NCBI RefSeq assembly: GCF_018324685.1
Contig: NZ_AP023354.1
Coordinates: 4,464,001 to 4,528,000, forward strand
DNA from: Actinocatenispora sera
Lineage (GTDB): Bacteria > Actinomycetota > Actinomycetes > Mycobacteriales > Micromonosporaceae
Reading direction: 5' to 3'
DNA: 64,000 bases
Numbering within the stretch: position 1 is the first letter of the stretch; every line of letters starts with the position of its first letter. Shown one piece after another: positions 33,866 to 40,962 of this stretch. A model generated the notes under the pieces. The model did not search any database and had not been told where the DNA came from. It saw only the letters and a list, made by a program, of their open reading frames with translations. The translations under genes were made by a program, and so were the position numbers.

Positions 33866-33923
33866 CCTATCAGCGATTGAGAAGCCTCTCTATCGATGAT
33901 AGAGTCCATCTATCACCGATAGA
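33866..33923. promoter_or_regulatory. Cluster of tetO-like operators
   Basis: CTCTATCGATGATAGAG (33888-33904, perfect 7-bp arms) and TCTATCACCGATAGA (33909-33923, perfect 6-bp arms) lie between the TetR gene and the divergent ORF, centres 20 bp apart. A degenerate third copy, CCTATCAGCGATTGA, is at 33866-33880, 23 bp from the first. On the opposite strand the first site nearly equals the classic Tn10 tetO1 (ACTCTATCATTGATAGAGT). Confidence 0.8.
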
Positions 33924-33944
33924 GAACCGAAGGGAAGTGGCACC

Positions 33945-34181
33945 ATGTCCGACCCCCGGGCGCCGCTCGACGCCCTACACCAGGCGACCCACCGCGCCCC
34001 CGGCGTTCCACTGCACCGGGAGCGGGCGGCCGGGCACCAGGGCGAAACCCGCCACGGCCGCGCGCCGCGCACGACCACCGACAGTCGTGCGCCCGGCCGG
34101 AACCACTCGCCGGCCCGGCCGCCCCGGGTTCTCGTGGCCTGGCAGCGGCGCATCGCCGCCGTCTTCGGGCAGGCGCTGTGA
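33945..34181 (+). CDS. Short ORF of unknown meaning before the oxidoreductase gene
   Basis: 78 residues, rich in Arg, Pro, His and Ala (ATHRAPGVPLHRERAAGHQG) and without a recognisable fold. AGGGAAG lies 7 bases before the ATG and the stop overlaps the start of the oxidoreductase (TGATG), so it would be translated and couple to it. It may be a leader ORF, a decayed gene or a small unknown protein. Low complexity argues against a conserved function. Confidence 0.4.
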   Translation: MSDPRAPLDALHQATHRAPGVPLHRERAAGHQGETRHGRAPRTTTDSRAPGRNHSPARPPRVLVAWQRRIAAVFGQAL

Positions 34182-35140
34182 TGAAGGCCGCGGTGGTGCA
34201 CGAGGTCGGCGGCGTCCCCCGGTACGAGGACTTTCCGGATCCGGTGCCGCGCGAGGGTGAGGTCGTGGTCCGGGTACGGGCGGTCGCGGTGGAGAACGTG
34301 GACCGGGCGATCGTCGCCGGCCAGCACTACGCCGCTGCGAGGTACCTGACCGAGCTGCCCATGATCCCGACGTTCGACGGCGTCGGCGAGCTGGCGGACG
34401 GGACGCTGGTGACCTTCGGCGACCTCCGCCCGCCGTACGGCGCGCTCGCCGAGCTGTGCGCGGTGGACGCGCGGCTGACCCGGCCGATTCCGGCCGGGAT
34501 CGACCCGGCCGTGCTGTCGGCGCTGAGCTCGGCGGTCACCGCCATGTCGATCCGGACGGCCGGTGAACTCGACCGTGGCCAGACGGTGCTGGTGCAGGGT
34601 GGGACGGGGGTGGCCGGCCGGCTCAGCATCAAGATCGCCAGACTGCTCGGCGCCGGACGCATCGTGGCCACCGGCCGCGACGACGACCAACTCCGCGAGC
34701 TGCGCGAGCTCGGTGCCGACACGGTGATCAACACCGCGGTACCCGACGACGACCTGCTGCGGGCCTACCGGGGCGCGCTGGGCGACGGCTACCACGTGAT
34801 CGCCGACTACCTGTGGGGCAGGCCCACCGGCCTGCTGCTGCGCGCGTTGATCCCGGAGACGTTCGCGCTCGGCCAGCGGACCCGGCTGATCCAGATCGGC
34901 GAGCTGGCCGGTGCCGAGGTCGCGCTGCCCGCTGCCAGCCTGCGCACCTCCGGACTGCAGATCGTCGGCGCGGCCACCGGGTTCGACGCCGACACCTTCG
35001 CCGCGGTGTACGAGCAGGTGCTGTCCTGGATCCGGGCCGGCGAGCTCACCATTGAGCTGGAGACCGTGCCGCTGCGCGACATCGAGGCCGCGTGGTGCCG
35101 CACCGACCTGCGCGGCAGGCGGCTCGTGGTGACGCCCTAG
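34181..35140 (+). CDS. MDR-superfamily quinone oxidoreductase-like protein
   Basis: 319 residues. It has the medium-chain reductase layout: an N-terminal GroES-like part (AAVVHEVGGVPRYEDFPDPV, then GEVVVRVRAVAVENVDRAIV) and a Rossmann domain with VLVQGGTGVAGRLSIKIARL and the NADPH-type TGRDDDQL. The zinc ligands of true alcohol dehydrogenases are absent, as in quinone oxidoreductases. The ATG at 34181 overlaps the stop of the short ORF; a GTG at 34178 is possible. It is divergent from, and probably controlled by, the TetR repressor. Confidence 0.85.
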   Translation: MKAAVVHEVGGVPRYEDFPDPVPREGEVVVRVRAVAVENVDRAIVAGQHYAAARYLTELPMIPTFDGVGELADGTLVTFGDLRPPYGALAELCAVDARLTRPIPAGIDPAVLSALSSAVTAMSIRTAGELDRGQTVLVQGGTGVAGRLSIKIARLLGAGRIVATGRDDDQLRELRELGADTVINTAVPDDDLLRAYRGALGDGYHVIADYLWGRPTGLLLRALIPETFALGQRTRLIQIGELAGAEVALPAASLRTSGLQIVGAATGFDADTFAAVYEQVLSWIRAGELTIELETVPLRDIEAAWCRTDLRGRRLVVTP

Positions 35141-35192
35141 GGTCCGTTTCGGAGCCCCGGCTTGCGGCACGCGGGACTCCGAAACAGACCCT
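35139..35192. terminator. Bidirectional terminator between the oxidoreductase and histidine kinase genes
   Basis: Arms of 20 bp (AGGGTCCGTTTCGGAGCCCC against its complement with two C/T differences) around a 14-nt loop. The left arm starts inside the stop codon region of the oxidoreductase. It lies between convergent genes, so it can serve both strands. Confidence 0.8.
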
Positions 35193-35202
35193 GGCCGCGG
35201 CC

Positions 35203-36618
35203 CTAGCGGGTCGGCGCGGCCAGCGGGAGGCTGATCCGGAAGCGGGTGTCGCCCGGGCGGGAGATGACCTGCAGATCGCCGCCGTGCCGCTTGACCACGA
35301 TCCGCCAGCTGACGTCCAGACCGAGACCGGTGCCCTGGCCGATCGGCTTGGTGGTGAAGAACGGCTCGAAGATCTGCTGCTGCAGCTGCGCCGGGATGCC
35401 CGGCCCGGTGTCGCCGATCTCGACGACCGCCCGGTCGCCCTCCAACCCGGTTCGGATGGTCAGCGTGCCGACGCCGTCCATCGCGTCGACCGCGTTGTCG
35501 ATGATGTTGGTCCACACCTGGTTGAGCTCGGCGGCGTAGGCGGGCACCGGCGGCACCGTCGGGTCGTACTCCTTGACCACCCTGACGTTCTCGCCGAGCT
35601 TGACCGCCATCATCACCAGCGTCGAATCGAGCCCCTCGGTCAGGTCGACGACCCCGTGCGGCGCCCGGTCGAGCTGCGAGTACTGCTTCGCCGAGCCGAC
35701 CAGCGCGGAGATCCGGGAGACCGCCTGCTGGATCTCGTTCATCAGCGTCTCGGTCTCCACCGAGTAGCCCAGCCAGCGCAGCGCCGGTTCCAGGAATTCC
35801 GGCTCGGTACTGGCCGCCAGCAGGTCCAGGTCGTCCACGGTGATGCCGGCCGCGGTCAGCACCGGTGCCATCTCCCAGCCCCGGGCGATCTCGTGGTCGT
35901 CGAGCCAGTCGGTGATGGCGTCCTCGCGGTCGCTGGTCTCCAGCGCGGTCAGCGCCGGCGCCTTCGCGACCCGGGCGACGAACTCCTCCTGGACGCCGGT
36001 GAGGTGCTTGAGCTGCTGGACGTGCAGATCCCCGGAAGCGAGCAGCGACAGCTTGTGCCGCATCCCGGCGACCCGCTCGCGCAGCGCGTCGGTGGCCCGT
36101 ACCGCGGCGGCGGCCGGATTGTTCAGCTCGTGCGTCAGCCCGGCGGTCAGCTTGCCCAGCGCCAGCAGCCGTTCCCGCTGGGTCACCAGCTGCTCGGTGT
36201 TGCGCTTGCCGGCGAACATGCCCTGCAGCAGGTGCACCGCCATCGGGAACCACCGGCCGAACGCGGCGTTGAACTCGTCCGCCGGCAGCGCGTAGAACAC
36301 GCAGTCGGTCACCGCGCGCACGCTGCTGTCGTAGGACTGTTCGATCTGGTCGCCGAAGTAGAACCGCACCGCTCCGCAGTACGACCCGACATGGGCGGTG
36401 CGGTTGAGCTCCACCTCGTCGCCGCGCACGGTGCGAAACAGCGACAGGGTGCCGGAGCGCAGCACGTAGAAGCACCGGGCCGGCTCGCCCTCCCTCAGCA
36501 GCATCTCGCCGGCCGCCACCCGTACCTCGTCGGCGTGTGCGGCGATCCAGTCCGTCTGCTCGTCGCTGAGGTGCTCGAACAGCGCCATCCCGGCCAGCTG
36601 CGACCGATCGATGCTCAT
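35203..36618 (-). CDS. Histidine kinase with an N-terminal cyclic-nucleotide-binding-type domain
   Basis: 471 residues. Residues 15-135 form a cNMP-binding fold (LFEHLSDEQTDWIAAHADEV, GEPARCFYVLRSGTLSLFRT); then comes a HisKA-type helix with His163 (GKLTAGLTHELNNPAAAA) and an ATPase domain (NQVWTNIIDNAVDAMDGVGT, DTGPGIPAQLQQQIFEPFFT, GQGTGLGLDVSWRI). There is no membrane segment, so it senses an internal signal. It follows the receiver-flavoprotein gene, its probable partner. The ATG at 36618 has AAGGAGG inside a hairpin loop that abuts it. Confidence 0.9.
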   Translation of the reverse strand: MSIDRSQLAGMALFEHLSDEQTDWIAAHADEVRVAAGEMLLREGEPARCFYVLRSGTLSLFRTVRGDEVELNRTAHVGSYCGAVRFYFGDQIEQSYDSSVRAVTDCVFYALPADEFNAAFGRWFPMAVHLLQGMFAGKRNTEQLVTQRERLLALGKLTAGLTHELNNPAAAAVRATDALRERVAGMRHKLSLLASGDLHVQQLKHLTGVQEEFVARVAKAPALTALETSDREDAITDWLDDHEIARGWEMAPVLTAAGITVDDLDLLAASTEPEFLEPALRWLGYSVETETLMNEIQQAVSRISALVGSAKQYSQLDRAPHGVVDLTEGLDSTLVMMAVKLGENVRVVKEYDPTVPPVPAYAAELNQVWTNIIDNAVDAMDGVGTLTIRTGLEGDRAVVEIGDTGPGIPAQLQQQIFEPFFTTKPIGQGTGLGLDVSWRIVVKRHGGDLQVISRPGDTRFRISLPLAAPTR

Positions 36619-36698
36619 GAGCGTTCCTCCTTCGTCGGAACGCTCAGGAGGCACCACGATGCGCGATGCCCATGGCTCGCTCGCTGTCGCTTGCTCAT
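36615..36698 (-). CDS. 27-residue leader ORF ahead of the histidine kinase
   Basis: MSKRQRASHGHRASWCLLSV then PTKEERS, preceded by GAGAAAGGA and starting in GCTCATGAGCAAG. Its TGA overlaps the kinase ATG (ATGA), and it reads through the hairpin that holds the kinase ribosome binding site. Translating ribosomes would open that hairpin, so this fits a coupling or attenuation leader. It is not known to me as a conserved family. Confidence 0.5.
   Translation of the reverse strand: MSKRQRASHGHRASWCLLSVPTKEERS
36619..36645 (-). promoter_or_regulatory. Inverted repeat enclosing the kinase ribosome binding site
   Basis: Perfect 9-bp arms GAGCGTTCC and GGAACGCTC (minus strand) around the loop GACGAAGGA; the AAGGAGG lies across the loop and the right arm, and the right arm abuts the ATG at 36618. 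In RNA this would hide the ribosome binding site. A very similar element is at 38625-38651. Confidence 0.65.
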
Positions 36699-36739
36699 GA
36701 GCGGTCCTTTCTCGCCGGCACGCTTTCTCGCCGGCCGGG

Positions 36740-38413
36740 TCACTGGTCCTCCAGGTACCGGTGGACCAGGGTGACGGCCATCGCGCCCTCGCCGACGGCG
36801 GCGGCGACCCGCTTCACCGACTCCGACCGCACGTCGCCGGCGACGAACACGCCCGGCAGGCTCGACTCCAGGTAGTAGGGGTCCCGGTCGAGCGTCCAGC
36901 CGGCCGGGCGCTCCCCGCTGACCAGAAGGTCGGGCCCGGTGCGGACGAAGCCCAGCGGATCGCGTTCGACGACCCCGTCGAGCCAGTCGGTGTGCGGTCG
37001 CGCGCCGATGAACACGAACAGGTGGTTGGACTCCACCTCGTCCACGGCGTCGGTGAGCCGGTCGCGCAGCCGCAGCCGGACGAGGTGGTCGTCGCCGACC
37101 ACCTCGTCGACGATGGTGTTCGGCCGCACCGCGATCGTGTCGATCGCCTCGATCTGCTCGATCAGGTAGTGCGACATCGAGCGCTTCAACGACTCGCCGC
37201 GGACCAGGATCGTCACCGAGCGGGCGTGCCGGGAGAAGAACACCGCCGCCTGGCCGGCCGAGTTGGCGCCGCCCACCACGTACACCGCCTGCCCGGCGCA
37301 GGACGGCGCCTCGGTGTTCGCCGAGCCGTAGTAGACGCCGCGGCCGGTGAGCCGGTCGGACCCGTCCGCGTCGAGCGTGCGGTACGCGACACCGGTGGCG
37401 AGGATGACCGCGTGCGCGGCGACCTCGGTACCGTCGCCGAACCGGACCACCCGGGCCGAGCCGCGGGCCTCCAGCGCCACCACGTCACGGGCGGCGAGCA
37501 CCTCGGTACCGAACTTGACCGCCTGGCGGCGGGCCCGGTCGGTCAGCTGGGAGCCGGAGACGCCGTCCGGGAAGCCGAGGTAGTTCTCGATCCGGGAACT
37601 CTGCCCGGCCTGGCCGCCGGTCGCCTCCCGCTCGACCAGCACGGTACGCAGCCCCTCGGAGGCGCCGTAGACCGCGGCGCCGAGCCCGGCCGGACCCGCG
37701 CCGATCACGATCAGGTCGTAGAAGTCGGCGGACGGTGCGGTGGACAGCCCGACCGCGCCGGCCAGTTCGACCTCGCTCGGGGTGCGCAGCACGCGGCCGT
37801 CCGGGGTGATCACCACCGGGATGTCGTCGGGCGTGGCGCCGGCCGCGGACAGCAGCCGCTGACCCTCCGGCTCGTCGACGCTGAACCACCGGTACGGCAC
37901 GGTGTTGCGGGCCAGGAACTCGCGGGCGGCGAACGAGGGCGCCGACCACCGGTGCCCGACGACCTTCACCTCGTCGACCGGCGACTCACCGGTGGCGCGC
38001 CACATCTCGATCAGCGCGTCGACCACCGGGTACAGCTTCTCCTCGGGCGGGTCCCACGGCTTGAGCAGGTAGTGGTCGACGTCGACCACGTTGATCGCCT
38101 GGATCGCCGCGTCGGTGTCCGCGTACGCGGTGAGCAGCGCCCGGCGCGCCCGGGGAAACAGGTCCATCGCCTGCTCGAGAAAGTCGATGCCGGTCATTTC
38201 CGGCATCCGGTAGTCGGCGAGCATCGCGGCGACCGGCTCGCCGCGCAGCTTGAGCTCCTTCAGCGCGTCGAGCGCGTCCCGGCCGGAATCGGCCCGGACG
38301 ATCCGGAAGTCCTCGCCGTACCGCCGGCGCAGGTCGCGCGCCACCGCCCGGGACACGCCCGGATCGTCGTCCACGGTCAGCAGCACCGGCTTCGCCGCTC
38401 GGCGATCGATCAT
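36740..38413 (-). CDS. Response-regulator receiver fused to a thioredoxin-reductase-like flavoprotein
   Basis: 557 residues. The receiver (about 10-135) has acidic residues 15-17, Asp67 in MLADYRMPEM and Lys in LLKPWDPPEEK. A thioredoxin-like linker region (about 155-215, GHRWSAPSFAAREFLARNTV, IPVVITPDG) leads to the FAD domain (DLIVIGAGPAGLGAAVYG) and NADPH domain (YVVGGANSAGQAAVFFSRHA). The redox CxxC of thioredoxin reductase is replaced (YYGSANTEAPSCAGQ), so it is a related reductase, not a thioredoxin reductase. GGGGAGG is 8 bases before the ATG. It precedes the cNMP-type histidine kinase in one operon; together they look like a two-component redox circuit. Confidence 0.88.
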   Translation of the reverse strand: MIDRRAAKPVLLTVDDDPGVSRAVARDLRRRYGEDFRIVRADSGRDALDALKELKLRGEPVAAMLADYRMPEMTGIDFLEQAMDLFPRARRALLTAYADTDAAIQAINVVDVDHYLLKPWDPPEEKLYPVVDALIEMWRATGESPVDEVKVVGHRWSAPSFAAREFLARNTVPYRWFSVDEPEGQRLLSAAGATPDDIPVVITPDGRVLRTPSEVELAGAVGLSTAPSADFYDLIVIGAGPAGLGAAVYGASEGLRTVLVEREATGGQAGQSSRIENYLGFPDGVSGSQLTDRARRQAVKFGTEVLAARDVVALEARGSARVVRFGDGTEVAAHAVILATGVAYRTLDADGSDRLTGRGVYYGSANTEAPSCAGQAVYVVGGANSAGQAAVFFSRHARSVTILVRGESLKRSMSHYLIEQIEAIDTIAVRPNTIVDEVVGDDHLVRLRLRDRLTDAVDEVESNHLFVFIGARPHTDWLDGVVERDPLGFVRTGPDLLVSGERPAGWTLDRDPYYLESSLPGVFVAGDVRSESVKRVAAAVGEGAMAVTLVHRYLEDQ

Positions 38414-38603
38414 CTGGTGGTCCTCCCCGCCGCCGGCGCGTCCCGCGCCGGTTCGCCACGAGCAACGATACGGCGGTGCGGCGATCGCCGGGCCGGCGTC
38501 GGCCACGGCCCGGACATGACCCCCACCACGGTGGCGCGGCCGGTCTCCGGACGGCGCCGGGCCGTGTCCCCGTCCGTTCCGCCGGTGCTGGTATGAAGGG
38601 CGG

Positions 38604-39983
38604 ATGAACGACGTGGCGCCGCAGGACAGTTCCGATGAAGGAGGAACGGTCCTGAGCACGACCGATTCCGGGCCGATTCCGGCCGCCGCGACCGACGAGG
38701 TGGTGCGGATCTGCCAGGAGCTGTTGCGCATCGACAGCACCAACACCGGCGACAACGACACCAGCGTCGGCGAGCGGGCCGCGGCCGAGTACGGGGCGGC
38801 GCAGCTGGCCGAGGTGGGCATCGACTCGTTCCTGACCGAGAGCGCGCCGGGACGCGCGTCGCTGCTGGCGCGCATCCCGGGCGCCGATGCCTCCCGCCCG
38901 CCGCTGCTCGTGCACGGCCACCTCGACGTGGTGCCGGCCGACCCGTCCGAATGGCGGGTACACCCGTTCTCCGGGGAGGTCCGCGACGGGTACGTGTGGG
39001 GCCGCGGCGCCGTGGACATGAAGGACTTCGACGCGATGGTGCTGGCGCTGGTCCGCCAGTGGCGGCGCACCGGCTGGGTGCCGCCGCGCGACATCGTGCT
39101 GGCGTTCTTCGCCGACGAGGAGGCGGGCTCGACCTACGGCGCGCACCACGTCATCGAGCACCACGCCAGCTGGTTCGAGGGCGTCACCGAGGCGATCGGC
39201 GAGGTCGGCGGCTATTCCGTCTCGGTCTCCGACGACCTGCGGCTCTACCTCATCCAGACCGCCGAGAAGGGTCTCAACTGGATGCGGCTGACCGCCCGCG
39301 GCGCGCCCGGGCACGGCTCGATGGTGCACGACGACAACGCGGTCGCCGCGCTGTGCCGGGCGGTCGCCCGGATCAGCGCGCACGAGTTCCCGGTCGAGCT
39401 GACCCCGACGGTGCGCCGGTTCCTCGACGAGGTGTCCGACGCGTACGGGGTCCCGCTCGATCCGGAGAAGCCCGAGCAGGTGATCGCCACGCTCGGGCCG
39501 ATGGCCCGGGCGATCGGCGCCACCGTGCGCAACACGGCCAACCCGACGATGCTCTCCGCCGGGTACAAGACGAACGTGGTGCCCGGCGAGGCGCACGCCA
39601 CCGTCGACGGCCGGGCACTGCCCGGGCACGAGGACCGTTTCCTGGCCGAGATCCAGCGGCTGGCCGGAGCCGGCGTCGAGATCGCCTACGAGCAGCACCA
39701 GCCGGCGCTGGAGACCGACTTCAACGGGCCGCTGGTGGACGCGATGGCCGAGTCGCTGCGGCATTACGACGCCGGTGCCCGGCCGGTGCCGTACATGATG
39801 TTCGGCGGGACCGACGGCAAGGCGCTGAGCCGGCTGGGCATCCGGCACTTCGGGTTCGCGCCGCTGAAGCTGCCCGCCGACCTGGACTTCACCGGCTTGT
39901 TCCACGGGGTCGACGAGCGGGTACCGGTCGACGCCCTGCGGTTCGGCGTCCGGGTCCTGGAACGCTTCTTCGCCCACTGCTGA
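38604..39983 (+). CDS. M20-family metallo-hydrolase (peptidase/dipeptidase type)
   Basis: 459 residues from the first ATG, or 443 from the CTG at 38652. Metal ligands are seen in VHGHLDVVPADPSEW, GRGAVDMKDFDAMV and FADEEAGSTYGAHH, with a dimerisation domain in the middle (TAEKGLNWMRLTARGAPGHG). M20 enzymes cut peptide or amide bonds of small substrates using zinc. The CTG start is attractive because AAGGAGG is 7 bases before it and the sequence matches the element before the kinase gene; the ATG at 38604 has AAGGG close by. It is divergent from the receiver-flavoprotein gene. Confidence 0.9.
   Translation: MNDVAPQDSSDEGGTVLSTTDSGPIPAAATDEVVRICQELLRIDSTNTGDNDTSVGERAAAEYGAAQLAEVGIDSFLTESAPGRASLLARIPGADASRPPLLVHGHLDVVPADPSEWRVHPFSGEVRDGYVWGRGAVDMKDFDAMVLALVRQWRRTGWVPPRDIVLAFFADEEAGSTYGAHHVIEHHASWFEGVTEAIGEVGGYSVSVSDDLRLYLIQTAEKGLNWMRLTARGAPGHGSMVHDDNAVAALCRAVARISAHEFPVELTPTVRRFLDEVSDAYGVPLDPEKPEQVIATLGPMARAIGATVRNTANPTMLSAGYKTNVVPGEAHATVDGRALPGHEDRFLAEIQRLAGAGVEIAYEQHQPALETDFNGPLVDAMAESLRHYDAGARPVPYMMFGGTDGKALSRLGIRHFGFAPLKLPADLDFTGLFHGVDERVPVDALRFGVRVLERFFAHC
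38625..38651 (+). promoter_or_regulatory. Second copy of the ribosome-binding-site inverted repeat
   Basis: GACAGTTCC and GGAACGGTC (8 of 9 paired) around GATGAAGGA, with AAGGAGG in the loop and right arm, directly followed by CTGAGCA. The stretch GTTCCGATGAAGGAGGAAC differs at one base from the copy at 36619-36645, which is followed by ATGAGCA. Confidence 0.6.
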
Positions 39984-39988
39984 GCCCG

Positions 39989-40015
39989 CGGCGGCGGCCG
40001 GCCGGGCCGCCGCCG
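39989..40015 (+). terminator. Hairpin after the M20 hydrolase gene
   Basis: Perfect 11-bp arms CGGCGGCGGCC and GGCCGCCGCCG around a 5-nt loop, 6 bases after the stop codon. Confidence 0.65.
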
Positions 40016-40037
40016 ACCGCACCCATCGGAGGAGTCG

Positions 40038-40658
40038 ATGACCGACCCCGATCTCGAAGCCGCGCTGGACCAGGTGGTCGAGGCCGCGCGGGCTCATCTC
40101 GCCGCGGTCCGCGCCGCCGGTGGGCGCTCGGACGACGAGGCGGTGTGGCGCAGTTACGTGGCGCTCAACAACGCCTCGTTCGGCTACGACGAACTGCTGC
40201 TCGACACGTTCGGTGAGGTCACGCCGTGGGACCTGGAGCCGATCGATCCGACCGAGGCGGACCGGCAGTGGGCGCCGGTGCCCGACGCCGAGTCCGACCA
40301 GCAGGTCACCATCTCGGTCCGGCAGCGCCGGGACTTCACCGTACCCAGCGTGGCCGCGCTGCTGCGCGCCGCGGAGACGATCCGCCGGGTGGCGCCCCGG
40401 GGCGACGGTTCGGCCGAACCGATCGAGACCGTCGGGGCGGCGGTGGCGGAGCTGATGCAGTCCGGTGACGGGGCGCTCGGCTCGCTGGACGTGCCGGAGT
40501 TGGAGCCGCTGCGCGGGGTGGTCACGGTCAGCCAGCTGCCGCCGGGTGCGGTGGAGTCCGACGACGAGGACGAGGACGACCCGTTCGTCGCCGATGCGGC
40601 CGAACTGCCGCTGTTCCGGTTCGACGAGTACGTCGAGGAGTCGCCCGAACCACGGTGA
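40038..40658 (+). CDS. Conserved-looking acidic protein, unknown function
   Basis: 206 residues. GGAGGAG precedes the ATG. The N-terminal half is helical (EAALDQVVEAARAHLAAVRA, AVWRSYVALNNASFGYDELL) and the sequence continues with EVTPWDLEPIDP; the C-terminus is very acidic (ESDDEDEDDPFVAD). This arrangement occurs in actinobacterial proteins of unknown role. No motif suggests a catalytic function. It follows the M20 hydrolase gene by 54 bases with a hairpin between. Confidence 0.7.
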   Translation: MTDPDLEAALDQVVEAARAHLAAVRAAGGRSDDEAVWRSYVALNNASFGYDELLLDTFGEVTPWDLEPIDPTEADRQWAPVPDAESDQQVTISVRQRRDFTVPSVAALLRAAETIRRVAPRGDGSAEPIETVGAAVAELMQSGDGALGSLDVPELEPLRGVVTVSQLPPGAVESDDEDEDDPFVADAAELPLFRFDEYVEESPEPR

Positions 40659-40703
40659 TCCGGCGGCGGCCCCGTCGCGGGTCGCCGCTGGACGGTGGCC
40701 GCT

Positions 40704-40907
40704 TCAGTAGGAGAGGCCGGGCAGCGGGGTCTCGGCCTGTCTGCGCCGGCGGCGCAGCATCACCTGGCGACTGCCGTCGCGGAACAGCCGGACCGTGGCC
40801 AGCTCCCAGCCGCCGAACTCGGCCTGGATGGCGAGTCGGACGGCCGCGGTGAGCCGGTCCACGTCCGGCGGGATCCGAAGCGGGACGTACTCGTAGTCGG
40901 ATGGCAC
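40704..40907 (-). CDS. DUF5703 family protein
   Basis: 67 residues: PSDYEYVPLRIPPDVDRLTA, then AAVRLAIQAEFGGWELATVR and LFRDGSRQVMLRRRRR. The YEY...R(I/L)P...GGWEL.R(V/T)RL(F/Y).DG.R.V.LRRR pattern is that of DUF5703, a short actinobacterial family of unknown role. The start is a GTG at 40907. The gene is on the same strand as, and just downstream of, the aldo/keto reductase gene. Confidence 0.8.
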   Translation of the reverse strand: MPSDYEYVPLRIPPDVDRLTAAVRLAIQAEFGGWELATVRLFRDGSRQVMLRRRRRQAETPLPGLSY

Positions 40908-40962
40908 CCCCCGATCCTGCCCAATACTGTCGGCGGATCGCCAGTCCGGACTCATCGGGTGC

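Noticed and set aside
33890-34181. Minus-strand coding extension opposite the 78-aa ORF
   Set aside because: It crosses the tetO-like operators and is Arg/Trp-rich without any conserved feature.
36740-38413. Thioredoxin reductase (trxB)
   Set aside because: The active-site CxxC is missing and a receiver domain is fused, so a plain trxB name would mislead.
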